Source: Chelydra serpentina
Lineage: Eukaryota > Chordata > Testudines > Chelydridae
Direction: 5' to 3'
NCBI GenBank assembly: GCA_037349315.1
Contig: JBAIAC010000040.1
Coordinates: 14,960,001 to 15,024,000 of the forward strand
DNA length: 64,000 nucleotides
Part shown: positions 12,101-23,199 of the stretch, in pieces
Layout of the letters: each line of letters opens with the position of its first letter
How positions within the stretch are numbered: position 1 is the stretch's first letter
The notes under the pieces: generated by a model
The model's input: the letters and a program-made list of their open reading frames with translations, nothing else
Databases searched by the model: none
Told to the model about the DNA's origin: nothing
Made by a program: the position numbers and the translations under genes

Positions 12101-15100
12101 GGTGATGCAATCTCCATAACCTGTTCAGTCCTTAGTGTTGCTTCTGAAATCGACAATCAGTTGCTACCAGTGGTGGGTTCTGGTTAATGGACTCCTTGAT
12201 TAAGGTCACACTTTATTTTACACAGGAAACACAATGTGTTCACCTGTTATGAAGAGCCAAAAAGCAACCTCAAAAGGCATGCCCTACTCTGGGGATTGCT
12301 ATCAGTCAGAAATGTTTACATGATATTGATGAGTTTTCCCAGAGGAATAAAGTGTCTTATCTCTGTAGAAAAATAAAATCAGTTCTGGAAAGAATTGATT
12401 TTTCTGAATATTAATTTTATTGAGCTTCAAGAATGCAAATGGGAAGCTTTTATACAAGTAAAGGAATAGCAGCATCAGGATGTCATTACAAATCACTCAC
12501 TGAAGGTCAACCACTCAAAATATATTTTCAAAGAATGAGAAATGAGGCCTCCCTCAAGAGTCCAGAGCCATGGAAGTGCCTGCCATTTAGATATATAAGA
12601 CAGTAAATTTATTTTAAGATCAGACACAAAGAATAACAGGAGCTTTTCACTAGCAGATCAGGAAATATTTCTCAAAATATTCTGCAATCATTATTATAAA
12701 GGTGGTTTTCCTGTTATGAAGAGTGACCCCCTTTAAACACTGACCTTTTTGAGTAGTCTCTTTGTTTCCAAAAGGACCTGTGTTATAGTTCTAATATACT
12801 CTATCGATTCTTAGGAGAGCTATTTTAAGAAGCTGTGCCTTCTTGCAACACTTTCAATACATGCTTTTTTAACAAGTTTCCTCTGCCCAATTCAACTACA
12901 GTAGAAACTAGATGGATGTGTTGAGGGATACAGACCTTTTCGTCTCTCTGCTTCTAGTTTTCAATGTGACCCAGGTTTGTAGTCATGATATGACAGCTAT
13001 CTGGTTATATATTATTTCACTCCAGCTGTCAATGGACAGGTGCCCACATTTAAACGATCACCACTACAACTACTTCTCTTTGCTGGCAATTTCAATAGAG
13101 ACCAAGGATTCAATGACCTTGAAAACTGACTTGTCTATAGGGCAGAGACATATTGAAAGGCACTGTAGGCAAGCGGGTAACTGCTATTGCCCATGGTGAG
13201 CCTTTTCTATGGATAAAGGATTTTAGTCTCCAGGGCTGTCAATTTTTCAACAGCACAAAATTAAATTTAAAATGTAAACAAAATTCAAACCCAGAGGAGA
13301 GCTTAATCTCGTTCCTTCTCCCAGCAATCACAGAATATTATATGTCCACTGCTAGCTTTGAGACTAAATGGTATCTAATATAAAAAATAAACAAAGCACT
13401 GAAGCATTTTGTTTTGGAAACCAAAAGCATACACAGAATTATAAGAACATTGGGAGCTAAGGGGAGAGGGAAGGTCACACTTTCAGCCATCCACCTTGGC
13501 AGGCCAAGAAAGCCCTAAATAATAACAGCCTCACTATGCTTTCATAGGTCTCACATGCATTCCTTTCCTGAAAGTCTCTTTATACCTTCAGTTTAGCCTC
13601 AGATTACAGATGTAATTTTAAAATCAACATTTTAAGCTTTGTTGTTTGTTTTATTTTGTTTACAAATCTCCCCCATGATTTTGAACTAATTTCAAAACGT
13701 GAGATCGTCTCCCGCAGCTTGCTAAAATCTTGAAAGGTAATTTCAAGTAAAAGACTTGAAACAAAGATCGCTTACACATTTTTTGTCATTTTTCCACCAG
13801 CCTGAATACACTTTCTTGTATTCTTTAGTTACAGGGTCAGGAATGCTGTATGTTCCATATCCATCCCGTTTTCCAAACTTCCAGTCACCATTATATATTG
13901 CACCTGTACTTTTCCAGGTCTGTGTACCTTTACCTGTTGCAACAAAGTACAGGGGCTACAGTAAGACATAAACTACTATATGGTTGCTATTATAAGCATT
14001 TTAAAGTATCTGGGCACCTTTACAAGGCTTAATAGGAGTCATTAACTATATAAACAGGAGAGACAGAACACCATGTTTCTCTCTGCGCACAGCTTTTAAT
14101 TTAAATGGTCAATCAGGAACACAAGATTTTATAGTTTGATCAATCTAGAATATGAGAAGGCACAGGTAAATATGTGTGCTTGCAGCTTTTTCTAAATTAG
14201 GCTATATTCATGCTTGTGATTCAGATAGTCAGATGCACTATTGATCTCTATCAGAGACTTCCTATGTGACTTTGGGTGAGTCACTTAATCTCCCTGTGTC
14301 TCAGTTTACCATCTGTAAACTGGGAATAATTCTATTTCTTTGCTCTGATACTTTGTATGTCATTAACATCTACATTTTCATACTTGCCAACAGTCCTGTT
14401 TTGGGGCAATACTGCCAGATTTTGCTCCATCTGTCCCCAGACTGAACAATAATTTTTAATTTTCTGTAGTTTTCACCTCTGACCATTACAATGAGGCTGG
14501 GAGGCCAGGTCTGCCCTTCTCTTCTTCTTGTTTTATTCTTCACTGCTCTCCCTGCTGGAATTAATAAGCCAGGAAGCAGCTAGCAGCGTGGGAGAGTGCA
14601 GGTGATGGGGAACCATGGAGGAAACCAAAGATTGGTCAATGAAGAGTGTGGAGATGTCACACTGGGAGAGAAGAGACAGGGAGTGCCTGGAAAAGGGGGG
14701 CTCAGAAAGGAGACCGAAAGGGGACATGCCCCATAGAGTCCAAATGTCAATAACACCAGAGAGGATTTGCAGCAGTCTAGCCTTGCCCAAGTAGATGGTG
14801 AGAGGTAAAGGCCTGCTTAGGGCAGGGGAGGGGGAGGGTTGTGGGGCCTGATGGGACTCTCCATAGGTTTGGATAAGTGCCTCCATTTTAGAATGCTTCT
14901 CTATGCTCTGACACTTTGGGGTTCTTCCCACCCTTGGGTTTATCTTATATATTTATACTGACTTGGTTTGCTGTGATGTACAAGCAACATCAGTAAACAT
15001 TGCAAACTTTCCTGGTCCCATCACTGCAAAATGTAAAACCCGCCCACAAAGGTGCTGCCTCTATAAGAAGAATGGGAGAACAGGAGAGCTGGGTGAATAT

Positions 15101-17357
15101 AAATTATAGGATTTAACCATTGTTTTCTATTTGCAAACTGTTCACAAACTAACCCTAATTTCTGCAACTCTACCCTTAACCAGTCACCCAATAGTTTGGA
15201 TGCACACTTTTAAATCCATCTATTCTTCCCAAAGATTTGCTTTGAGTGTGATTGTTTCTCTAAATTACGTTGTTGTTTCTGCATGATTGAAGACATTTTA
15301 AATAGGTGAACAATCAGGGGCACTCACAGAGCCCCTGCCATAGAGAGGAGAATGCGGGACCCCCTCAAAGGAGGAAATAATGGGGGGCACACAGAGCCAT
15401 GGAGGACTTAAGGGGAAGTAGGAATGGGTATGCACACAGAACTGCTGGCATGGGGGTGGAGAATGGGGGACTTTGGCATGGGATGAGTGGTGGATGAGGC
15501 AAACAGAACTCCTGGCAGGAATGAGACTGAAGGAAGTTTCAGGGAGTCCCTTGACAACGAGGGGAATGGGAGGGTGGCACAAAGGGAGCTTGTAGAGGGA
15601 ATGGAGGAATGCAAAGAGCCTCTAGTGTGTGCAATGGACTTGCCATACACAGGCTATGAAGCGTGCGACCCACTACTAATACACATTTATAATGTATTCC
15701 TCTATCTGCATAAGCCTCAAACCCCAGCCCTGCCCAGTGCAGCGGTATGGAAGGATCATATGCCTTTTAAGGGATACAAGTTCAGGTCCTGAGCGCCACA
15801 GTCTGGCAGGGGTGAGAATGCTGAGGATGAGCTTGTGACTAGTGAACAATTCTCCCTCACCTGGGGGAACCACTAGAGGTCAGGCTTGACAGCCTGTGTT
15901 TCTGCACTGCCTGTGGCTCTTTCCTGATCTCCCTGCCAGCATGGGTCCAACAAAGACAAAGGAGTTTGCTCTGTCCCTTCTCAGGGGCACGAGCTTGACC
16001 TGGTATTAAATCAATTAATTAGGTTGTTAGGACCTCATTTATTCCTATGTCCAAAATCTCTGGATTGTTTTGTATTTTTTGAGCAAAGGGTCACTGTATA
16101 TTTAAGACTGCACATGAGCTTTCATTATAAACTCTATTTTGCCACTGCATCACCAAAATCACCAAATAAAGTAACACTGGCCTCAAAATCCATTGGTAAG
16201 TAAGGGTACCTTACCAGTGAATTCAGATACTTTTAATGCTTGGGTTTCCTATAAATGTAATCCTAACTTTGAATGTTTGGGATTTTTAATCTATTTTTTG
16301 CTAACTGTATTCTTCTTATAAAAATTTCTGCTCTGAAATTAGTGATTTGTCCTTTTCATCTTAACTTCACCTTAAACTAATGACTACTCCCCAACCATTC
16401 ACCAGACCTAAAAGGCATCTAAGAAAACTAGATCATCCGCATTAAAGATGATTTTTAATATTTTTTCTCAACAGCATCTTCTAGCTATATATACGTGCTT
16501 TTAAAAATAATATCAATATAAAAATTCCATAGTTTCTAGTGGATATTTTCACTTTGTTTTCTGCGGTAAACAGCGAAAGAGAATGTGCAGTAGTGGACAC
16601 ACACACAAACAGGGTGGAAATTTCAGGAGCACCTAAATGACTTGGGAGCATAAGTCCCATTGACTGTGAATGGGACTCTGGTTCCTAAGTGACTTAGGAA
16701 CTTTTTAAAATTATACCCAGTATCAATAACGTTTCTGAAAATGTTCTCAAATATTTTTAACGACTTCCTCTGTAATCTAGGTGGTATATACAGAATACAC
16801 AATGTACTGAAATTTATGTCAATAAAAATGTTATCCCACACCTCACCATGTACTCTTATTATACATACAAGGTAGTTTCATGTGCATATAACTGACTAAA
16901 GCAATAGTCTGTATTTTCACAGTAATGTTTTGCTATGGATGTGCGCAGCAACATTTATTTGACTTGCAGTTATTCAAACCAGAACATTAGTATTTTTATT
17001 TAACAAATGAAAATGTGCTTGAGCAAAATTTTAGAAATCTGCATTAAGTTTATTATTATATATCATAATATATACATATATAAATATATAGCACCATATA
17101 TACAGAGATTGTGCTCTAGAAACAGATAAAACTAATCACAAGTCTCTGCCCCTTAGAACTTATAAAGAACATATAAATGTATAATGCATTTTCTAGTAAG
17201 CAATATTCTTACCATGCTTCAAATTGTCCAACCATTCCCCAGTATAGTGGTCCCTATTGACAGCATAAATTGTATGTCTTAATCCACATTTCTGTGCCTT
17301 CCTGTCCCATTCAATCCAGAGAGGCTCTATGGTCCTAGGATATTTTACAATGGGCAT
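3062..17357 (-). CDS. MORN3: MORN3, MORN repeat-containing protein 3 (five coding exons, complete)
   Basis: Spliced gene; CDS joins complement exons 17213-17357, 13776-13933, 9960-10119, 6168-6352 and 3062-3130. Lengths 145, 158, 160, 185 and 69 keep one frame and give 238 residues plus TGA; human MORN3 is about 240. Every junction has AG acceptor and GT donor. The protein has an N-terminal segment with WDRKAQKCGLR, then about seven MORN repeats (Y-x-G-x-W...G-x-G) such as YTGEW at residue 38, YNGDW, YSGWW, YEGEW, YEGQW, YEGTW and FEGFW, then a conserved CGTMIDFGR motif and an acidic tail. MORN repeats form beta-hairpin scaffolds. In mammals the protein is reported in testis and spermatids, with MEIG1 as a partner; that role is known of the family, not shown here. 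The neighbour TMEM120B is divergent, as in human. The start is the ATG aligned with human MPVSK; an acceptor 11 bases before it implies a noncoding upstream exon. Confidence 0.95.
3321..5015 (+). mobile_element. DIRS-type retrotransposon fragment with tyrosine recombinase
   Basis: Left terminus near 3327 (ttcttcgagtgatttctc, then gattccaattaggtg) has an inverted match at 4806-4845 (cacctaattggaatcaat...cgaagaag) and a looser direct match at 4873-4910, the mixed terminal repeats typical of DIRS. Between them lies only the recombinase end of the element; gag and reverse transcriptase are missing. It lies in MORN3 intron 4. Retrotransposon, not a host gene. Confidence 0.8.
3740..4789 (+). pseudogene. 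DIRS tyrosine recombinase, broken
   Basis: Three collinear frames read as one lambda-integrase-type protein: SRKPSTRATYLAKWKIFL (N-terminal helix domain), then SVRHISELKAL containing the first catalytic Arg position, then TTYSTRAQASLAAF (H-x-x-R box, His replaced by Tyr) and TWSSVHTFASHY with the candidate catalytic Tyr near 4703. Breaks: a TAA after LEYLLHLKQ near 3931, a stop near 4275 after HRDKV and a frame change before 4475. Not functional as it stands. Confidence 0.8.
5018..5276 (+). mobile_element. CR1 LINE 3' end
   Basis: Reads gatgggacaagaagaaatgg, gcacattaggaaaaacttcc, ctagatgacctctcgaggtc and the terminal cctatgattctg, the classic sauropsid CR1 tail. Confidence 0.9.
5280..5800. 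other. Unassigned intronic sequence, possibly transposon-derived
   Basis: MORN3 intron 4. It lies between a CR1 tail and a DIRS-like end and may be decayed DIRS body, but I cannot support an ORF match. Two A-runs follow at 5805-5823 and 5827-5840. Confidence 0.35.
5880..6085. mobile_element. DIRS terminal-region fragment
   Basis: Contains tttataccttggtaggggg...acaaggacatctaggg and caagagtgaggaacccatgtggacacaatcactcaaagaag, the inverted form of the DIRS terminus seen at 3327. Ends about 80 bases before MORN3 exon 4's donor. Confidence 0.55.
6168..6352 (-). CDS. MORN3: MORN3 fourth coding exon
   Basis: 185 bases, residues 155-216. It holds RYEGTWKDGKKHGLG, LFEGFWV and the MORN3-specific CGTMIDFGREEAP...TQYPIP stretch. 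The acceptor is attacag and the donor gtaact; phase 0 at the end. Confidence 0.94.
6353..9959. other. MORN3 intron between coding exons 3 and 4
   Basis: 3.6 kb. A 126-codon minus frame at 7004-7384 contains a short His run and shows no recognisable domain; I treat it as chance. No repeat was assigned with confidence. Confidence 0.6.
9960..10119 (-). CDS. MORN3: MORN3 third coding exon
   Basis: 160 bases, residues 102-154. It begins GYGIKF and contains the MORN units YYEGEW...GWGRMYY and IYEGQW...GQGMLRL. The acceptor is tttcag and the donor gtaggt; it ends one base into the next codon. Confidence 0.93.
10120..13775. other. MORN3 intron between coding exons 2 and 3
   Basis: 3.7 kb, AT-rich. 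The only element with readable ends is the MITE at 11197-11448; the rest shows nothing I can assign. Confidence 0.6.
11197..11448. mobile_element. PIF/Harbinger-type MITE, 252 bp
   Basis: Terminal inverted repeats gggcttgtctatatgggga and (reverse complement of the right end) aggcttgtctacatgggga, flanked by TCA at 11194-11196 and 11449-11451. The 3-bp TSD and GGC...GCC ends suggest Harbinger. Confidence 0.7.
13776..13933 (-). CDS. MORN3: MORN3 second coding exon
   Basis: 158 bases, residues 49-101, from acceptor ...caacag to donor gtaagc. It reads GKGTQTW, then the MORN units YNGDWKFGKRDGYG and YSGWWKNDKK, ending in phase 0. It aligns with human GDWKFGKRDGYG without gaps. Confidence 0.94.
14258..14350 (+). 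repeat. MIR SINE relic
   Basis: Reads tgtgactttgggtgagtcac, ttaatctccctgtgtctcag and tttaccatctgtaaactggg, a clear MIR core. Confidence 0.85.
16624..16705. repeat. Old short sauropsid palindromic repeat
   Basis: gagcataagtcccattgac...aatgggactctggttcctaa folds on itself and resembles a common ancient amniote repeat. Family name not known to me. Confidence 0.35.
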
Positions 17358-17368
17358 ATTGTTCTTAT
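17213..17368 (-). CDS. MORN3: MORN3 first coding exon
   Basis: Acceptor AG at 17369-17370, then 11 untranslated bases and ATG at 17357-17355. It encodes residues 1-48 and the first base of codon 49, with the motifs WDRKAQKCGLR and YTGEW. The donor gtaag lies at 17212-17208. Because the exon begins with a splice acceptor, transcription must start further right, at higher coordinates. Confidence 0.93.
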
Positions 17369-18250
17369 CTGGAAATGAAAACACAAAGTTGTCAGAAATG
17401 CAACAAGAGAGACATTACTAAGGTGGGTACAGGAGGAACATTCCATCTATAAGCTGCATTTTATTATGCAAATATTTCAGTAGCACAACTCTAACATCTG
17501 GCTTTTAAAAACGTAAACTAAACTAAAGGCAAAACAAACAGAAATAAGTAACTTAAAAAATACCTAAGCATAAAATAGTAGCAACTGAAAATAAAGGATT
17601 ATAGTGTAAAGTATTAGGGACCATTAATAATATAGTTTGAAATAGGACACATTTTCAGTGTGCAATATTCTCTTTCTGCATGCAGTAAGTCTTCAGCAAG
17701 TATTGCAAATGTCAATCTCATTCACCACATTTAATCCAAACAAAGGCTGCTTCTAAATGACAAAAAAACTGAAGAAATGAGGTAGAAATCCTATCAACCA
17801 AATTTTCTAAGGAACCACTGCAATCATTTCTTGAAGGGGGTTAGGGGAAGCAATTCTTTAAATACAGCATGTAAAATATTTAAATATATTTGAATAGACA
17901 ATGGGCTAGAACCTCAAATCGTGTAAATCATCATAGCTCAGTTGAAGTCAATGGAGCTGTGACATTTTATTCTACTTGAGGATCTGATACAATTAATTTA
18001 CTGGCTGTGCGTTTAAAGCGGCATAGGAACACTACTTGTTGAAAGTGGTAGAAACTCAAGTAACATTTTTTGCTAGAAGTTTGTGGGCCAGGTCATGGCT
18101 CCCATTCCAGTCCCTTTAAGATGCTCTAATAGCATGCAGGGGACATAAATGAGCTACAGCAACCTTGGTGAGAGTTCTTTTGGCAGGAGCAGCCTGTGTC
18201 CCTGCACAGCTCTCTCTTGCAGCTCACAGTGTAGGGATGGGAGGGGGAAT
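17369..18250. other. Upstream of the first coding MORN3 exon
   Basis: No CpG-rich promoter and no obvious first exon. A small old repeat (agttgaagtcaatggagctg) lies at about 17940-17960. Confidence 0.45.
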
Positions 18251-18262
18251 GATGCAACACAG

Positions 18263-19046
18263 AGGCCTTGGCTACACTTGCAGATGTACAGCACTGTGAG
18301 TTAAACCCGTCTTCGTACAGCTGAGTAGGGAAAGCGCTGCAGCCTGTCCACACTGGCAGCTGCCAGCGCAGTAAGGTGGCTACATTTGAGGCATTTGCAG
18401 CTGTATTGGGAGCGGTGCATTATGGGCATTCAAGTGGCTGCAACGTGCTTTTCAAATGGGGGGGTGAGGGGAACTTTGACAGGGAGCGTTTTGGGAGAGA
18501 GAGTGGGTTTTTGGAATCTCCACAGAGTGTCAGCTCATTATTTCCACACCTCCACATCCCCTGCCTCTCTCTCAATCACTGAAAGCAAACAGCAGGGGCT
18601 TTGTTTGTTTTTAAAGAGCAGATAAAAGAGAACTTGGGGAAACGGAGCCCTCCCCCCTTTCCCCCCGCCGTTCTTCTCCCCCCGTCTCTGTCCAAGGCAA
18701 CTTTGCTGCCGGCATTCCTAACGGAGCCCCCACCCCCCCGCCTGCAAACAGTAGCTGTGTTTGTAAAGAAGCTCCAGACGGAGCTCTGAACTCCAACCCG
18801 GAAGTGCCGTTTCAAAACAAAGGCAGCTTCCGGAGATCAGTAACTGCGTTGTTCCTCGGCTACACTGAAAGACCAACGTTCCACCCACTTCGCAACAGTT
18901 GTTATTCCTCTCGGGGAGGTGGAGTACATGCAGCGCTGTATCAGAGGAGATACAGCGTTGCACGTGCCTTGCAAGTGTAGCCAGTTAGTGAGTTACAGCG
19001 CTGCAGGCAGTTTTATTGCGCTGTAACTCGTAAGTGTAGCCAAGAC
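18263..19046. mobile_element. Large MITE with shared 'ggctacactt' ends, about 780 bp
   Basis: Left end ccttggctacacttgcag and right end taagtgtagccaagac are inverted copies, followed inward by inverted 'acagcgctg'-like motifs. The interior is C-rich on the plus strand (18645-18740). No clear TSD was read; type by analogy with the other 'tctacactt' elements here. Confidence 0.6.
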
Positions 19047-19194
19047 ATTAGCATTATGAAAGCAGGGTTGACATAAGTTAGAGCAACCCCCTAAGACTGC
19101 TTCTACTTACACAAGGGCCATACTGTCCCCTGATCCCAGCAGCCCAGAATTGGGGTAGGGGGACACAAAGGAGGTCTCCTTCTGTGATGTGCCT

Positions 19195-19500
19195 CTTGTG
19201 CAGGACACAGAAATCTGTGATTATTAAACTGAAGTGTCTGAATCGGCCCCATCACTTCAGGGAGGAAGAAAGGATACTCCCTTCCCAATTGCCTCCATCT
19301 CCTCCCCTGCAGCCCCAGCAAAAGTTCTAATGAGTGTGGAACACTTTGAGCAGTTGCCATCAATCCAGCAAGGGATTTGCAGGCGGTTTCCAATCCCTTT
19401 GCCTGAGCTGAGTAGAGTATCAATTGTGGTCCCTTGACTTTTTAAAAAATTGTTTGTTTGTTCTTCATGCTGAGAAGGGTGGACGGCACTGAGATAGATA
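19195..19500 (+). repeat. Unnamed interspersed repeat, copy 1
   Basis: Shares an ordered set of motifs with 29290-29590: aaactg(a/c)agtgt(c/t)tgaatc, catcact, cctcccctgcag, ctgagtagtgtt-like and 'agtttgttt...ctgagaagg'-like ends. Two diverged copies show it is a repeat; I cannot name the family. Confidence 0.45.
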
Positions 19501-21590
19501 CTTATAAATCAAAATATGTAATAAGTTAATAGCTGGTGTAATTATTTTTTATTTATAAATACAGAAGATATAGAAAAAGTTCTATTTTGGGATATAGAAA
19601 ACAAGTCAATAATTTTCAATAATCTAAAAGACAAAAATAAGTGAGAAGACATTTGTTATAGGAATCAAAGGCAGTTTTGCCAGCTGTCATGAGTATATCA
19701 TGAACTTCTCAATATTTTTTTCTTCAAGCCACACCTGCTGGAATCACATGACTATGTGAGACTCTCAGCTTGTATTAAGAGTAAGTTAAGGAGAATTTAC
19801 CCAAAAGTGAAAGTGCACACCAGTTTATGTGGAAAACAATAACTCTGATGAGCTATAAACAGTTTAGTTTGATGATCAGGAAAGCTGGAAAGAAACTGTT
19901 TGTTTAGCGGATTCTTAGAATTAAAGAATCAGATTGGAAAAGGGGATACCGCATTGATTCATAGACAGATGGTTCACAAATTGTCAGTACGAAATGATGG
20001 ACAGGTCAACCAGTCAGCCAGTTTGAGCCCCAGCTCAGCCGACTGCTATCCTGCCCCACTGTTCATTGTTTAATACAGTCCTGCTTATTCAAAACCAGAA
20101 ATGCTGAGAAATACCTAAAGATGATATCAAATAAAAGTATATAACACGAGAGGCTGCAAAACTAAGACAATCCTGCTTTGGATTAAATGTTCATGGTTTT
20201 TGCCCCCTGAGTTCCCTCTTCTGATCCAATCAGTTTGGATTAAATAATAATTTGGGTGGGGTTTTTTTTTAAGTTCTCCCGTCTTTCTTTTAAGTTCTCC
20301 TGTTCTGCACTTTCCAATCACTGCTCTCAGTAAAGCAGGAGGTCTGGCCATCTGTCCCTGCAGGCATCCATAAGCCATGAGGCAACAGGTGAAGGGAGAG
20401 CTGGGAGACTGACAATAGAAGATATCAAAGATCAAGGCTGCTGGAACAATTTTTATAGTGGGGGTGCTGATATTGGAAACCATGTATTTGGTGTTTGTTA
20501 TTACTGCTTCAAGACAGGGGGTGCAGCAGTACCCCTGGTTCCAGCACCACTGCCAAAGATAGCCAATTCAGAGTAAAAGTGAGAATCCCATGTTAGAAGG
20601 AAAGAGATGTGTTTAGGCTATTTCTGAGTGAAGAGGGGAAAGCTAGAAGTCATACCTTTTAAAAATTAAAGTTGAGTTAGCTGTTTACATTTCTTTTGCT
20701 AATTGGCTAAGAAAAAAACAGTGGACTGGGCTGATCCAAAAGCCATTTAATTTTTAAAAGCACCTTTGTGTTTGATGTCGATTGTTCCTCACAAAAAGAC
20801 AGCAGACTGTGCTATTTGTGGTGATGTATTTAATTATTTTTTCTTGCCTTTGGAGGTCTCTGAGCAGTTGGATTTATTTTAAGGTAAAACAAATGCTTCT
20901 GTTGCCAGTGTTGTAATAACTGGAGTCTAACAAGCCTACCCTGATTGTGAGCTCAATTGTTGGAAAGTAGGTGAAAGTTCATAAAATGTTACAATAACCA
21001 ATAACAATGAATGCTGACAGAAAGTCTATGAAAAGGAGACAGAGATGCTGGATTGGACTAAACACAAAAAGATTATAAAAAATACTTTGGAGCAAGGAAA
21101 TAGAAGGATAAAAGCAGATTTTATACATTGCATAATCAAATCTATTATCTACACATTGCATAATGTAAGTCCCCCCACTCCACCTCATCAAGCACAATCT
21201 TCTTGTCTTAACTGCCAAAACCCTTCACAATTTAGCTGCTCTTTCATGATACATCATCTTAACATGACATTGACCCCGCCTTTGCTCCAACAATACCAGT
21301 CTTAAATGCTCATTTGTTCACTTCTCGAACAAGTATCTATGTATTTCCTCCCATGCTGCCCCTTACATATGAGAAAATCTCCTTGTTAAAATGTTCAGTT
21401 ATTACATTATTATCCTTCAAACCCCTACTTTAAAGCCACCACTTCTGTGAAGCCTGCACAAAACCTGCTATTTGAAAGTGACTAAGCAAGTGGGAAAATT
21501 GTGATTACTGTGATTGATGCTGCTGATTGGCTTAATACCTCTGTGAACTGTACACACAAGTCTATACTCATACATGGTATTATTGTTACC
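19500..21590. other. Intergenic DNA
   Basis: AT-rich. A minus frame of 118 codons at 20127-20483 has no recognisable features. A 29-base string at 20705-20733 recurs with one A fewer at 22541-22568. Confidence 0.45.
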
Positions 21591-21593
21591 TTA

Positions 21594-21840
21594 AGAACAT
21601 AGGAACATAAGAAAGGCCGTACTGGGTCAGACCAAAGGTCCATCCAGCCCAGTATCCTGTCCACCGACAGTGGCCAATGCCAGGTGACCTGGAGTGAGTG
21701 GACCTAACAGGTAATGATCAAGTGATCTCTCTCCTGCCATCCATCACCCCCCTCTGACAAACAGAGGCTAAGGACACCATTTCTTACCCATTCTGGCTAA
21801 TAGCCATTAATGGACTTCATCTCCATGAATTTATCCAGTG
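21594..21840 (-). mobile_element. CR1 LINE 3' end, reverse orientation
   Basis: Plus strand reads agaacataggaacataagaa, tactgggtcagaccaaaggt, ccagcccagtatcctgtc and gccaatgccaggtg, the reverse complement of a CR1 tail. Confidence 0.9.
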
Positions 21841-21904
21841 AATTTATACCTTGCCTTCCTCCACCTTGCTTTCTTGTCCCACCCACCTGTTAACATGTTA
21901 TTTT

Positions 21905-22035
21905 CAAACTGTAGGCTCTTTGGGACAGTAACTATTATTTACTATGCATTTGTACAGTGCCTAGCACAATGGAGCCCCAACCTGGTCAAAGCCTCTAGAT
22001 GCTACCATAATACAAATAAATAATAATAACAAATC
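21905..22035 (+). repeat. L2/L3-type LINE 3' tail
   Basis: ggctctttgggacagtaac, then tgtacagtgcctagcacaat and ataatacaaataaataataa, the tail also found at 27545 and 44490. Confidence 0.6.
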
Positions 22036-22629
22036 ATCCCTACCTCAGCCCTTCTAGTTTGTCAGTGTGACTAGGCAGAGTAGTGAAATATACAAAGATA
22101 TCGCTCTCTTAGACACTTCAGAGAGCAGGATTCCTGTATATTTCAGTACCCAGTCCACAATCAGCCTTAACAGTGTCTCTTTAACCACACTTACTACACA
22201 AGTAACAATGAGCTATGTTGTTATGCACAGACATAATTGGGTTCTGATGACATCATGGTAACCATGTAAAATAAGCTAAATTGGGTTGTGATTTCATCAA
22301 AACCCTGAGATATGTGTTATATAGCCTTACTCAGTTTTCCTTTACTGTATTGTGAATATTTAAGATGAATCTAGCCCAGAATGTTCCCCTGTTTCTGCAT
22401 GGAATATAGGAGCTAAATGGAATAATAGCAAAGGCATCATGACAGAAACCTGTGGAAGCCACAGCATAACGTGTGTGAGGCATGCAAAGGAGCCTTTGCC
22501 TATGAGTTGTTCTAAGGCTTAGTGCAGGGGAGAAGAAGGTGGCTAAGAAAAAACAGTGGACTGGGCTGGTAGAATGTCTGTTGATTTATATGTCAAAACA
22601 TATGGAGAAAAAGGGGGAAAAGTGTCTAA

Positions 22630-22894
22630 GGCAGACTTGTCTACACTTGAAATGCTACAGTGGCACCCCTGCAGCGCTTCAGTGTAGACACTCCCCACGC
22701 CGAGGGGAGGGGTACTCCCATCAGTGTAGGTAATCCACCTTCCCAAGAGGCAGTAGCTAGGTCAATGGAAGAATTCTTCCAGCGCTAGCCCTGTCTACAC
22801 AGGTCAGCTTAACTACGTTGCTCAGGGGTGTTAGTGGATTCCACCCGTGAGCAATGTAGCTGGGTCGACCTAACTTTTTAATGTAGACCAGCTC
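22630..22894. mobile_element. PIF/Harbinger-type MITE, 265 bp
   Basis: Begins ggcagacttgtctacactt and ends atgtagaccagctc, flanked by TAA at 22627-22629 and 22895-22897. It contains gaagaattcttcca, the eroded centre of the palindrome seen intact in the sister copy at 63059. Confidence 0.65.
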
Positions 22895-23039
22895 TAACAC
22901 AGACTCCTTCTGTATTACCTGCGTCTGGGCTCACTTCACTGAAAGGGCAGTACAGCAGGTTAAATTACAGCTGTCTATTTGACTGCTCACTGTAATACCT
23001 AGTAAGCACCTCATAAACACCAAATAATTTATCCCCACA

Positions 23040-23195
23040 ATGCCCTTGTGAGATAAGGAAGTATTGGTTCCCCATTTGCAAAGTAGGGACAACAAGGCAC
23101 AGAGAGATTAACCGAGTGCATGTTGCTGTTCTTTCAGACACAGCCAGATAAGACTCTTAACTGCTAAACACATCCACAGTGCTCTGTGAGGCAAA
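23040..23195 (-). repeat. MIR SINE relic
   Basis: Reads ttccccatttgcaaagtagg, then aaggcacagagagattaacc, matching the reverse MIR core. Confidence 0.7.
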
Positions 23196-23199
23196 GCAT

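Larger units (their letters stand above)
13934..17212. other. MORN3 intron between coding exons 1 and 2
   Basis: 3.3 kb. It contains a MIR relic (14258-14350) and an AT-rich simple stretch of TATA repeats at about 17050-17105. Minus frames at 14533-14931 and 15298-15650 have no domain features and are rejected. Confidence 0.6.

Noticed and set aside
14533..14931. 132-codon minus-strand ORF
   Set aside because: Ser/Pro-rich, intronic, no recognisable features.
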